Origin: Leucocoprinus leucothites
Lineage: Eukaryota; Basidiomycota; Agaricomycetes; Agaricales; Agaricaceae
DNA: 64,000 bases
Direction of reading: 5' to 3'
Assembly (NCBI GenBank): GCA_013368445.1
Contig: JAACJO010000004.1
Location: forward strand, 1,922,001 to 1,986,000
Part shown: positions 37,430 to 47,884 of the stretch, in pieces
How positions within the stretch are numbered: the stretch's first letter is position 1
How the letters are laid out: each line of letters starts with the position of its first letter
Notes under the pieces: generated by a model
The model's input: only the letters and a program-made list of their open reading frames with translations
Databases searched by the model: none
What the model was told of the DNA's origin: nothing
Made by a program: the position numbers and the translations under genes

Positions 37430-37929
37430 TGATTCGGTGAAGATACAGAATCTCGAAGATCCAACCCCAAGACCTCTTGGTTCAGGGGCTCAAGGGATTC
37501 AAAGTTTCGAGTTACAATCTCAGGCAATTCCGCAACTTCTTTTCTACCCACTTCTCGCTTCGCCCACTCAGAGCCAAAAGTTGGTTATCCTCGAAGATGA
37601 CGTGACAATTGCCATATCACTCAGGATCTTGGCCTCCGACAAACGGCACTTCGGTGCCGATTTTGGGTTATGGCTTCCGAGGCAGACTGTCCTCCCCAGC
37701 AGCGTAGTTGATGAACTGCCTGGGAGCCTCGTGCCTGGCGAATGATAAACGGCGTTCTCGCCCCCAGCCGTGCTCTTGCCTACTTGAGTTTGACCAACCA
37801 TACTAGATTTTCCTGTTAGCATCTTTACGCATTGGACAAGAAAGTCGGTACGCACGCAATAGTAATATCATCCTGATCAATGTCGTCGATGTCTACGCAT
37901 CGAGGGATGGCGGCTCCCATGATTGTCAT
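37430..37929 (-). pseudogene. Broken inverted copy of the P-loop GTPase family
   Basis: A minus-strand ATG at 37929 opens GAAIPRCVDIDDIDQDDITIA. A GT-AG intron (GTGCGT at 37855, acceptor at 37803) sits exactly where the two intact family members have one. The next exon starts MVGQTQVGKST, a good P-loop. FINYAAGEDSLPRK about 70 nt further matches FVDLLTGQPGRRTG of the intact copies. ILYLHRITDP at about 37440 matches the conserved YLHRITDNR. The distance from P-loop to this motif is about 365 nt, as in the copy at 42.7 kb. Between these anchors the frame is interrupted by stops and no DTPG motif is found. The region after ITD has no counterpart. I read this as a decayed copy. Confidence 0.6.
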
Positions 37930-39006
37930 AAAACTGGATCAGAGTCGTATATATGACACCAGTAGCATAGGTGACGAGACGGACAACACCAAAGGACAGA
38001 GACAAAGCTGTGTACAGAAGAAGAAGAAGAGAATGGGCCTATTTAAGCCTCGTGAACCGAGCGAAGATGGCTAGCGAGCGCTGAAAGAGTGAGGGGAAAT
38101 ATGCGATTGAATGCGCCATGCTATTGCCCAATCCGCTGATTTTGCTTCCACTAGACCATGCTGACTTGACCAACAGCCCTGCACACCGCAACTCTGTAGT
38201 CCAATAAATCCTCTATCGCTCGTGGGGTGGCCAGCGGTATGTGATCCTTGAGGCCTGAAGATCGACTGAACGCGTGATTACATGGTCAATGAACATTGGG
38301 CCTTAAATATTTGTTATCCAAAACCAAGGGTGCGATGAATGCGCGCTCGCCGCTCGGTGTATACTCCTGTCCACTGACATCAGTAGCAAGTGTCAAACAA
38401 CGCGGTTCAGTGAAACAGCGCTGAAGACGAGTCCGACCTTCGAGGATTTCTCACGCATATATGTATTATCTTATTCGGTGATCTTCTGTTGGACCCCAGA
38501 CACTTCCAGCCTTCCAACTTTGGGTCCTGGTCCTGATCAGCCCTTGACCTTAAGGCCTTACTGCCTAGTCCGGGGCCAAGGTCCAGTGCTGCACTACCTT
38601 AGCGACTTTAGCCTTGTATGTCGCTTACAAACGGCTGGCAATCGCGGCAAATGCACTGCTTGTTCCCTTCTCTTCTGTTCACAGCCCGCTGGCTGCCCGA
38701 TCTTCGAGCCCGTCTGATGGAGAATGCTCGCAGCTAAGTGGAGGAACGAAGAAGCAGAAGGATAGCGCTGTCGTTATTTATGAGTCTGGGGTCTTTCCCA
38801 ATCAGGGCGGCTCTTGACTTGGCACCTTATGGGCAACGAGTCGGGTTTCCGCGAATACCGCGCTGGAAGGGAGAAGGATGACTCAAAAGGTCCTACTTGC
38901 TCTCATATCTGAACGCTGAACGTTGCTTTCGTTTCTGAAGCAATTTCAACCTACTAAGTCGCCTTTGACTCGCGACTGAAGCAACCTTTGTTTTTGACGA
39001 AACAAG
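37930..39006. other. Intergenic gap
   Basis: Lies between the broken GTPase copy and the metacaspase. Short frames only, none convincing. It should contain the metacaspase promoter; no clear TATA box was found. Confidence 0.45.
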
Positions 39007-41413
39007 ATGATGTGGGATCCGAGCAACAGTGATCAGAATCGTCCTGGGTCCTCAAGACGTACTCCTAGTCCTGCGTATGTTTTCCCATTACTAGACCATG
39101 CTAGGGGCTCATTTTCAACAGATTTCCTTCCCCGTAAGCTCCTTGACGCAAAGCACCAGCCAGGCATAACCTTGTTTTCTTCAGGCAGTATGCAAATCCA
39201 ACATATACTCCTACCAGTTACCCTGGTCATCCCTCTTACATGCCCATGCTCATGCCTGTGCCGAATATACCAACCCCACCCGTAACACTGTGAGTAATGA
39301 CGTTGTGCTTCCTGTGGCTGGGCGAAACGCCTCTGACTATGTTTTATCACGAACCAGCCAAGCTCATTTCTCCCAGTGAGCACTCCTGACTCGGATTTGA
39401 TGTAAAAACATACCACTAAACACCCAACAGATACTACCCTCAGCGATTATCCCCCGTTCCAGAAGCCATACCGCGTAGCCCATATCAAGTGGCGCCTTCT
39501 CAGGTTATCATTATAAAGAAATCTCACAAACGACGTCGTGACGGTCGACACCGGGGTCATTCGCACTCCCACTCATCGCAACCTATCGTCATTCCACAAC
39601 CTATCATCAATCCAAATTATGACTCTCAGGCATACTATACGATCCCTACTACGGTTAATTACCTCGAACCACGACACCAGATTCCCCATCGTCACTCAAA
39701 TGGATCGTTGGGACATGTCCAATCCGTCGTTCCTCAAATTCGGCACTCGCACTCGGCGATACCAGTTTCCGCAAAAAACCACACATCCCACCCTGGTGGT
39801 TTCCTATGCTCTAACTGTACGGGTCGAAAGAAGGCTCTCTGTGTAGGTTAAATTTCGAAACTGTCGAGCGCTAGCCTCTCTTACTTGATGAATGATTTAG
39901 ATTGGAATCAACTATTCAGGCCAGAATCACGCACTTCGGGGCTGCGTAAACGATGCCAACAACGTCCGGAAATGGCTCATAAGTAAGCCGTGATAATATC
40001 TGGCAGGCTCGAACACTAAACTCCTCATACATATTCCAGAATATCATGGATTCAGGAGCGAAGACATTATTTTATTGACTGATAACACATCTGAGCGCCG
40101 GCACTTACCTACCAGGCAAAACTTGATCGATGCCATGAAATGGCTGGTCCGTAGCGCGAGAACTCATGATTCCCTGTTTTTCCACTGTACGTTGTTTCGA
40201 ATCACTCGGAAAAGGTAGCCACCTGACAATGGTAGACTCTGGACATGGTGGCCAGGTCGAAGATCAGGATGGGGATGAAATCGATGGTTTCGATGAAGGT
40301 TCGCTGTACTTGCATGATTGAATTTGTGGAGGCTAAGCTTACATATTGATCTGCAGCTATATTCCCGTTGGATTACAAGAAAGCAGGTGTAATCCTGGAC
40401 GATGTATGTGCAAACCTGGTCGAAATATTCGTTCATGAGTCCTTGACCCCTGACTCCTGTCTAGGAGCTGTATGAGATCATGGTATCCCGTCTTCCGACT
40501 GGTTGCAGGCTTACGGTTCGTGCGTTCCAGATATGGTCAGGTTTCTGCGCTGACATTGTGGGGTAAACCCCGTCTAGGCGCTATTTGACGTATGTAACGC
40601 AGTATTCCCAATTTGAATCAGGTCTAAAGAGACTGAATATATGCCACATATGCAGTCCTGCCATTCTGGAACGGTTCTGGGTGCGCCTGCGCTTTTGCTG
40701 ACCACTGATATAATTCCAAAAGCTAATTCAACCTACAAATATCATCAGATCTCCCATACATTGTAAGTCTCTCCTCTAAAAAAACCTACTTAGGCAGCGG
40801 CTTAAATCACCATAGTATTCATGCCAGGGTCGCTTGAAAGGTGAACACGTTGCGGGACCCTGGAGGAAAAGGAGAGCAACACAGGGCGACGTCGTATGTT
40901 ACTAACCTAAATTAAACATGGTCGAAGCTGATGACCCGTGGTTGGAATTACAGATTTCGTGGTCTGGATGCAAAGACGGTGAAACCAGTGCTGATACCTT
41001 CCACGATGGAGTTGCTGTTGGCGCAATGAGTAATGTACTGCCCCTCTCTTTTGCGTAATTTCCCCCGCACTCACATATTGAACTATTCAGGCATTTATAT
41101 CCACTCTCAGTAAGCAGCCGCTGCGGTGTTGGTCTCGTTGGGTTCCATATGCTGAACTCATCTCAGAGCAACGGCCTAATCAGTCTTATCAAGAGCTGTT
41201 GCACTCAGTCAGGTCAGTTATAACAACCACACAATTGCAACACAGAGCCGTGTTTACGTGTTTGCTACAGACAAATTCTGGGGCCCAAGTACAATCAAAC
41301 CCCTCAGCTTGGAAGTTCTCATCCTATGGTAAGCCCTTGTGTTCCCTTTTCATTCTTCTCTGGAATTACTCATGTTTTATTGCCAGGATATAAGCCGAAG
41401 GTTTATCGTATGA
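39007..41413 (+). CDS. Type I metacaspase, 444 aa, 17 exons
   Basis: Cysteine protease of the caspase-like clan that cleaves after Arg/Lys; fungal members act in stress responses, protein quality control and cell death. Exons: 39007-39074, 39185-39289, 39431-39842, 39901-39982, 40040-40186, 40236-40298, 40357-40403, 40465-40515, 40578-40589, 40656-40680, 40749-40762, 40816-40893, 40954-41034, 41091-41109, 41167-41212, 41271-41328, 41387-41413. The prodomain (about 190 aa) is Pro/Tyr/His-rich with SNCTGRKKALC. The p20 domain has IGINYSGQNHALRGCVNDAN, GFRSEDIILLTDN and the catalytic His in FFHYSGHGGQ (about 275). The catalytic Cys is in ALFD-SCHSG (about 331). The p10 part has DVISWSGCKDGETSADT, GAMSNAFIST, SYQELLHSVR and SSHPMDISRRFIV. 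Every junction keeps frame and no key residue is missing. Confidence 0.93.
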
Positions 41414-42674
41414 AAGCGTGGTTGAGTCTCATATGTATCGTGGAGAGTTAGCTTGACCTCCGGAACCCGCTTGCTTCCGATCGCTCTCCTACTAATATTT
41501 AACTTTTCCAACCTTACCCGGTTAAAAGCTTTGGGTTTAATCTAATCATAATTTATACTTATAAATTAATCTGAACTTCTAATGATATTCGACGTCATCG
41601 ATAGTCTCTGACCCGTACCATAAATTTCCCGCGTCTCTTGCACATATGCCGAAAGATTACTTGGTTTTCCTTCAGTACTTGGTCTGCCTACAAACCGCTA
41701 TTGAATATTGCTCATGTGATGTCATATGTAATTAAAGCCAAACAACGTGCTTGTTATATGCTCCAGAAAGAACAGTTCGTTGATAACTGCTGGCTCTACC
41801 CCTCGGTGCACTATTTGAATCTTTTCTGGCGGTCATCTTTTCCTGACATTGCCGTGGTATCCTTTCTTCACTTGGTTACAATTGTTGGATCGTCGACTTG
41901 GCCAGGGACTGGTATGTGGTGGTGGCAAGGACGCGACATGGGGCGACGCTCAACTGCATTGAGTCTGAAATGGACATTACTACCTTCGATCAAATCTAGT
42001 ATGGATTGACACGATCATAATAAACCTGTGTTCTGCTGGTAGGATTCCCTTTTCAGTCTTGACATGTATCTCATGCTAACACTATTCAGGGGGGTTCATG
42101 ACGCTCAATGTCTACTGGTCCTGCTGTCAGAATGTAGCCGGCATGGATATTTTAGACCCTCGATCCATCTCCATATGCCCGTCACTAACAGGCGCCAACC
42201 GCGAGCAGTGGCTCGCTAATTGAAAGATCTCACCCGTGGCCATCACCGATCATACGTGTTCCTCGCAACAAATCAAGTGGCATGCAGTAGCTCATAATGC
42301 ATATCTGGAGATGGCCTCGGGCAGGTTAAAAAGGCACTGGTATCAGACCCTTGGCCCTCACAGCGCAGGCATATGCTGATCTTTTGTCTCGTGGCGAGGG
42401 CAGCCTCACGATAATGGCATGGAGGGAGCGTGTGTTTCTTTACTTTTATGGCTTGACTGGCACTTTTCCATGATGAATCGATGAAGACTGGTTCTGATAC
42501 AGTCTGGAGTGGTTATCAGAGCGCGGTGACACCAATGACGCCCGTCCTGTCGTGGCGTTTGCCTCGCGGTAGGCTAATGGTCACAGAAGCCCTGGGCTTC
42601 TTTCGATTCCAGACTGAGCGGAGAGCGTGGCCAATATGTTATAAGGACGAACCTTGATCTCTCTATATATCAAA
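41414..42674. other. 1.3-kb stretch without a supported gene
   Basis: A 123-codon plus frame at 41638-42009 shows no motif and its overlapping frames look no worse. No exon chain was found on either strand. Confidence 0.4.
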
Positions 42675-43959
42675 ATGACAGATACCCTTCCAACAACGAC
42701 TGAAAGTGTGGTCGCAATCAAGGCCATTCAGGAAATTCGGAAAGATGACATCGTTATTGCGTATGTCTAATGTTGTCAAATAAATGTTTCCGCAGTTGTA
42801 CCTGACCGCCTCTTAGGTTTATGGGCCCTACCGGCGTAGGAAAGAGTTACGTGAGCGAGCTTTGTGTTTAAGCTATTGGCCGTTGAAGGATTGCTAACCA
42901 AGCTTGACCACCTAGTTCATCGACCTTCTGACTGGACAAATAGGAAGACGTGCTGGAAGTACCCTGAAATCGGTAACCGAAAAAATACAAGCTACTCGTG
43001 TGCACCATCGCAAATATGGCAAACGTATAGTTCTTGTCGACACTCCCGGCTTTGACGACACTACAAGAACGGACATGGAGATCTTGGCAATGATTAGCGA
43101 GTGGCTCGTCCAGACGTGAGCTATATCATCTAGAACAGTAGCCATTGCGTAACGCTCATTGTCCTTTGTAGATACAAAAGCGATGTTAAACTCAGCGGAC
43201 TTATCTACCTCCATCGCATCACAGACAACCGCATGGGTGGTTCACCCTTCAGAAACCTCCGTATGTTCGGGAATCTTTGCGGTGATCTGGTCATGTCCCG
43301 CGTGGTTCTGGTATCGACTATGTGGGATAATGTCAATCTCGAAGCCGGCGAGAAAAGGGAGGGAGAGCTGAAGCAGCAGTTCTGGCAAGGTTTCATTGAG
43401 CGAGGCTCAATGGTTGACCGTCTGAAACCGAGCAATGGGGAGGAAGCTTGGCGTATTGTCGATGCTTTGATAGAGAATTCGCAAGAGAGGGATAGCGTTT
43501 TATTGCAAGAAGAATTAGTCGATTTGAAGCGACGACTCAATGAGACCGAGGCAGGGAAGACACTATACACTTCTCTGCAGCTGCTCCTCGCAGAGCAGAA
43601 GAACGGTATGAAGACTCTTCTGGGTCAATTGGACTCAGATAATGCCGACCCGAAGTTGAAGAAATCTTTGGAGAAGGAGTATAAAAAGGTTGAGCAAGAA
43701 TTTCAGAAAACGTTTAATGAAGTCAACAAATTGAAGATCCCACTCGGCAGACGGATTATAGTATTCCTCTCCTGGAAACGAGCCCATGCGGTGAGAGTGA
43801 TCCTCCAACGGTTCTATAGATTCGTCTGATTTCTCTTTTTTTTTTTTTCAAAGAAAGCAATTAAGATGGTTCCTCAAGTCCCATTTATCCGAGGCGGTGA
43901 ATGTCTCTGCGATGATAAAGGATCCTACCGTCACTGACTCCCCGGAAAATGTAAACTAG
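42675..43959 (+). CDS. P-loop GTPase (AIG1/G-domain-like), copy 1, possibly fused to downstream kinase
   Basis: Small-GTPase-fold protein of an expanded agaricomycete 'G domain' family, presumed cytosolic signalling. Exons: 42675-42760, 42817-42850, 42916-43115, 43172-43790 and 43858-43950 (then GTAAAC). G1 is FMGPTGVGKS (residues 30-39), G3 is IVLVDTPGF (DTPG 82-85), followed by LSGLIYLHRITDNRM and RVVLVSTMWDN (G4-like position). A long charged helical region follows (LKRRLNETEAGKTLY, KEYKKVEQEFQKTFNEVNKL). After an intron comes QLRWFLKSHLSEAVNVSAMI. Translation stops at TAG 43957-43959 (346 aa) unless GTAAAC at 43951 is used as a donor, which would allow continuation into the kinase frame. 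Exons 2 and 3 have the same length (34 and 200 nt) as in the copy at 58.9 kb. Confidence 0.82.
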
Positions 43960-43961
43960 GG

Positions 43962-45662
43962 ATGACGGCTGCGGCCCCGGAGGCAACACAGGCGGCCTTT
44001 CACTCTGTAGAGACCCAAAGCGGCAAGTGTTTACGCAACTGAATAGTTTCAGGAACTTCCCCGCTGACACGCAAACACAGTCGGTGGGTCATCTCATAAG
44101 TCCAGCAAGGATGGGGAGCAGGTCTATGCGACGGCCCCAGCGGGCGACTCCACGAATCGTACTCCGTTTCCAAGAGTGTTCAATCGGGCCAGGACTGAGG
44201 ATACCATACCCGAGATCCCCGAGAGCATTCGAGCTCTGATGTCTGGTATTCTGAAGACCTCCATCCAACCGGTTGCCGATACGCTGGCGACAAATATCCG
44301 GGAAAATCGTGACGCTCAAGAACTGGTTGATTTTCTTGATGTGGTACGCTTTTGACGCCCTTATAGCGCCAAAACAAGCTTGACATTGGTTTTAGGTTCT
44401 CCGTGGACAGCAGAATGCTACCGCTGCGGACCAACAGAACCGCGTGCTTACATTACTCTCCAAAGTGGTCGCCTCCAGCGGTGTTATACCTCGATATCTC
44501 AAACTGAAAAAGATATCACATCAGACGGAGCCCTCTGACTCAGGTTCATATGGAAATGTGTACAGAGGGTCGAACGATAAAAGTGTTGCCATCAAGGTGA
44601 CGGACTTCGACCACTCCTCAAGCGTGAGTCCGGTTTTACAGTTTTCACGAGTTACTGAATCAGGAAGGCCTATAGGCATATATCAAGGAATTGATTCTCT
44701 GGTCCCATACCTCCCACTCAAACATTTTACCGCTGTACGGAGTATTCTTCGTTGGGAGAGAGCAGATTGGCCTCGTGTCCCCGTGGATGAAAGCGGGCAA
44801 CCTTCATGACTATGTTGCAACAACCAAAGACACACAAAGCTCCCGCTTGCCCCTGGTGCGCCCCCAGTCCCAGTTCCAGCCTTGGCCTATGGTGAAACTA
44901 AGCTGTTCGATCAGATTATAGATCTTACTAACGGGCTATCGCATTTACATAGACTGGGTATTGTTCATAGTGACCTCAAAGGGGTATGTTCTCTTGAAAA
45001 TACCTCTTCTTGCCTGATCTGATATACTATAAACTATCAGGAAAATATTCTCTTGTCAGACGATAAGCGAGCTTTGATAGCGGATTTTGGGTCGTCGCAT
45101 ATTTCCACGCGGACCGCAACAATTAAGACCAGGTCACCCATTACTTACACTCCTCACTTTGCTGCTCCTGAAGCGCTCTTTGGAAACGAAAGCGACCAGA
45201 GTGATCATCGAGACCGACCTACATGGGCATGGGACATCTGGTCGTTCGGGGGGCTATGTTATCAGGTTTGACTGGCCCACTTGTGTTCCGTCTAAATGTA
45301 ACGTCTACCCTCTCCAGGTGCTTTCACGTCAAGTGCCGTTCCAGGGTTTGAAGACTCCCGCCATCATAGCTCGTTTGATGGCCAAACAGCTTCCACAAAA
45401 ACCCTCTGCTAAAGAGGGTAAGGTTGATGAGATCGACGAAGATAAATGGGGCTTCCTCACAGAGAGGTGCTGGGCTTGGGACCACGGGAGTCGTCCCCAA
45501 TGCAAGGAGATTTGTCGCATCATCAACGGCTGGAATATCCAGGATGATCGCGGAGAGCCGATGTCTATCAAAAGGCCCTCGACGATTCCGTTCCCCCAAA
45601 CCCCGAAAATTAACATGGGTCGTTTGGAGAAGATTTTGCTCAATGTCCAGGCAGGTATCTGA
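43962..45662 (+). CDS. TKL-like protein kinase (own gene or C-terminal half of a GTPase-kinase)
   Basis: An ATG at 43962 (MTAAAPEATQAAFHS) lies 2 nt after the TAG of the GTPase frame. A weak intron (donor near 44031, acceptor 44080) leads into a Ser-rich linker and a helical region (IPESIRALMSGILKTSIQPV, AQELVDFLDV). The kinase domain has SGSYGNVYRG, SVAIKV, ELILWSHTSHSNILPLYGVF and SPWMKAGNLHDYV, typical of the agaric TKL expansion. The catalytic loop is GIVHSDLKGENILL, with Ser for the Arg of HRD; DFG is IADFGSSH, then FAAPEALFG and DIWSFGGLCYQ. The stop is TGA 45660-45662. Catalytic Asp, Lys and DFG are intact. Introns occur near 44623-44675, 44855-44910, 44983-45041 and 45269-45317. Alternatively the GTPase and kinase form a single protein. 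Confidence 0.72.
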
Positions 45663-46055
45663 GTAGTTTTCCTGAGTATCATTCTGATGCATCTCATATA
45701 GGCGCAACTTGTCAAATCCACCGAGGACCGGGCACATAACTGACGGGTGATCGATGGTTCATGGAGGGGCTCAGACGGTAAGATGCTCGGACGAAACATT
45801 CCACGACGTTATGATTAGTATGATGTCTTGATTCGTGACTGTATATTTACTTTGCGCATTATACCGAGCCGTCGTGACAAGTTGAGTGAATAACATTGCA
45901 TGGTATATAATACATGATCGCCACAGCAGTGTATTTGAGTATCAGAATTGTTCGTGAGATGGAGGTCCTGCCAGCAGTATGTGAGCATGGGGTCGTTGTC
46001 AGTCGTACGTAGCCTCTGATAAGCAACAGAAGCTAATAAAATCTAGTGAGCTCGT
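45663..46055. other. Convergent 3' intergenic gap
   Basis: Separates the kinase stop from the GH5 stop. Only 3' flanking sequence is seen. Confidence 0.5.
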
Positions 46056-47790
46056 TCATCCACACATGTGGGGGTATTTCCGTTCCGTAGGATCGTGAGG
46101 TATCCAGCCTCCTTCAAGGCCCTTCTGATAGCTCCATTCATCCGCATTTTCGGCCTAACAAGATATCAGCAAGAGAAACAATACTGATACAAACCGAGGA
46201 CATCATACCTTCCAGGTCCAATAAATCCAGCCTTGCACATTCTCCGCGGCCTCAATCTGCACTTCCCAATACTGTCTCAACTGCTGCTTATACTGCTCCG
46301 AAAATCCTGGTCCTCCATCGCTCCCATTCCAGCTCCCTGTCCAGCCGCTACAGCTACCATGGTAAAACCCTCCAGTCGGAGTCCAGGTATTATCCCATCT
46401 GGCACCCACACCGCGTCCATTAAGCCATCTCGCACAATCTGTTAGTGCGGCAGACCATTCGCCTAAGACTGTCCAGATGTTCGATTGGGCATAAGAAAGG
46501 ACGTTGGGGAGGACGCTGGAACATTCGTATGAGATGTGGTCGGAAATGGAACGGCCTAGTTCGAGATCACTGAAGATTTGGTAGGTGTGTATGTCCATGA
46601 GGGCGTTGTTCCCTTGTGGAAATGTGAGGAAACCGTCCCACGATTGAAGGCCCATGAAAGCATCGCCGATCATGACACCTAATGTTCGATTATCTGAATA
46701 AGTGCTACTCGACGCTGATTCGACGGCTCGTACGGTGTTGTAGCCGTCCAAGAAGTATTGTCGGATTGCGTTGGACCAATCTGGGCCACGGAATCCAGCA
46801 CCTTCGTTAAGGAGTTCAATCACATCGACCATGCCACCGATGTTTTGAGTGAGCCACCGGATGGTGTCGATCGTACGTGTGACGTTGGATGGGTTGAGGG
46901 CCCATACGGGGTTACCTGTGCGCTGACCAGAGTTATCGTAGCCGTTTTGTGAGCCTGGTGCACCGTGGATGTCGATGATGACATGGATGGAGTGTTTTCG
47001 GGCCCAGTTGAGTGCACGCAGGAGGTATGGCCATGCACCGGTGATGTAGGGGGCGGTGGAGGTTGATGTGTTGGTTGCGGAGGACGGGAGGGGTATTGAC
47101 CAGTAGCCTATGGGTATTCTGGAGTTTTGGAGTCAGATTCAGAATAGATGCAGAAGATATGTTTTTGGATTTACCGAACGTGATTGAGGCCTGCAGCTTT
47201 GATGGCGATAAAATCATCCTCGGTGATCCACTTATGTGCAAGGATGCGCGTGGCGTCTATAATTAAACATTGTTCATTTTTTTGTGCAGGAGAGAAGACG
47301 TACAGACTCCCAATGGGATTGGAGGAGTTTCTGGGCAGCGTTTGGATTCATGAGCTGGCCGAGGGTGAATTCATCGACAATGTTGTCGTTCCCTGTGGCC
47401 TCGAATATACTGGGTGTGATCCATGGCTATTCGGATTAGTGAGGCAGGGCTACAAGGCTGAGTTGAGCTGGGCGCACCTCGAGGACTAGCCATCCGCCCC
47501 TGGTAAAAGGGGAGGTGAGCGTTAGAGATCAGGACGTGAGGCCAGGGTAGATAGATGGGTGGGACGTACAGGTTGACACCGCGGACTTTAGTCCTGGAAT
47601 AATCAAATGCGGTGGGAGACGGCAAAGCCCCAGTTCCCGTGGATGCTGTCTGGGTTGGTTCTGAGGGCAGTGAGGCGGTAAATGGGGCCTGTGCGCCTGG
47701 AATCTGGCCGTTAATCTTCAGAGAACATTTTGAGGCGGCGGAGAGGGCGGCGAGGGAGAGGAGGGCGATGAGGGGATGTAGTAGGAACAT
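46056..47790 (-). CDS. GH5 exo-beta-1,3-glucanase-like secreted enzyme
   Basis: Glycoside hydrolase family 5 (EXG1-type), expected to hydrolyse beta-1,3-glucan in the wall. The ATG at 47788-47790 opens a signal peptide (MFLLHPLIALLSLAALSAAS). After a linker come [40 protein letters not shown] and PIGYWSIPL, then HVIIDIHGAPGSQNGYDNSG, all EXG1 hallmarks. The acid/base Glu is in VIELLNEGAGF and the nucleophile Glu in WTVLGEWS. The family usually has NEP; here it is NEG. The protein ends with GWIYWTWKAENADEWSYQKG, then GGWIPHDPTERKYPHMCG and TGA 46056-46058. About five introns are present. The gene is divergent from the coiled-coil gene, with 94 bp between start codons. Confidence 0.92.
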
Positions 47791-47884
47791 GGGCGTGACA
47801 TGTGTTGGGATCGGTGAATATAATTATAAATCACCGGTATCTCATTCCTCACGACGTGGCTTTGCTCCTCCCCTTCTCCCTTCC
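47791..47884. promoter_or_regulatory. 94-bp bidirectional promoter
   Basis: The GH5 gene starts leftward at 47790 and the coiled-coil gene rightward at 47885. Both 5'UTRs and promoters must share this short interval or overlap the opposite gene. A tataattataaatc stretch at 47819-47830 could serve as a TATA element in either direction. Confidence 0.5.

Noticed and set aside
40578..40600. Metacaspase catalytic Cys replaced ('DVCNA')
   Set aside because: That reading runs into an intron; the GTATGT donor after GAC and acceptor at 40655 restore DSCHSG.
41638..42009. 123-codon plus frame downstream of the metacaspase
   Set aside because: No motif, composition similar in all frames, no exon continuity. 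It does not resemble a second metacaspase.
42500..42630. Possible tRNA: cagtctg and cagactg could form an acceptor stem, with ttcgattcc resembling a T-loop
   Set aside because: The five bases on each side of the putative T-loop do not pair, and no anticodon arm or A box fits.
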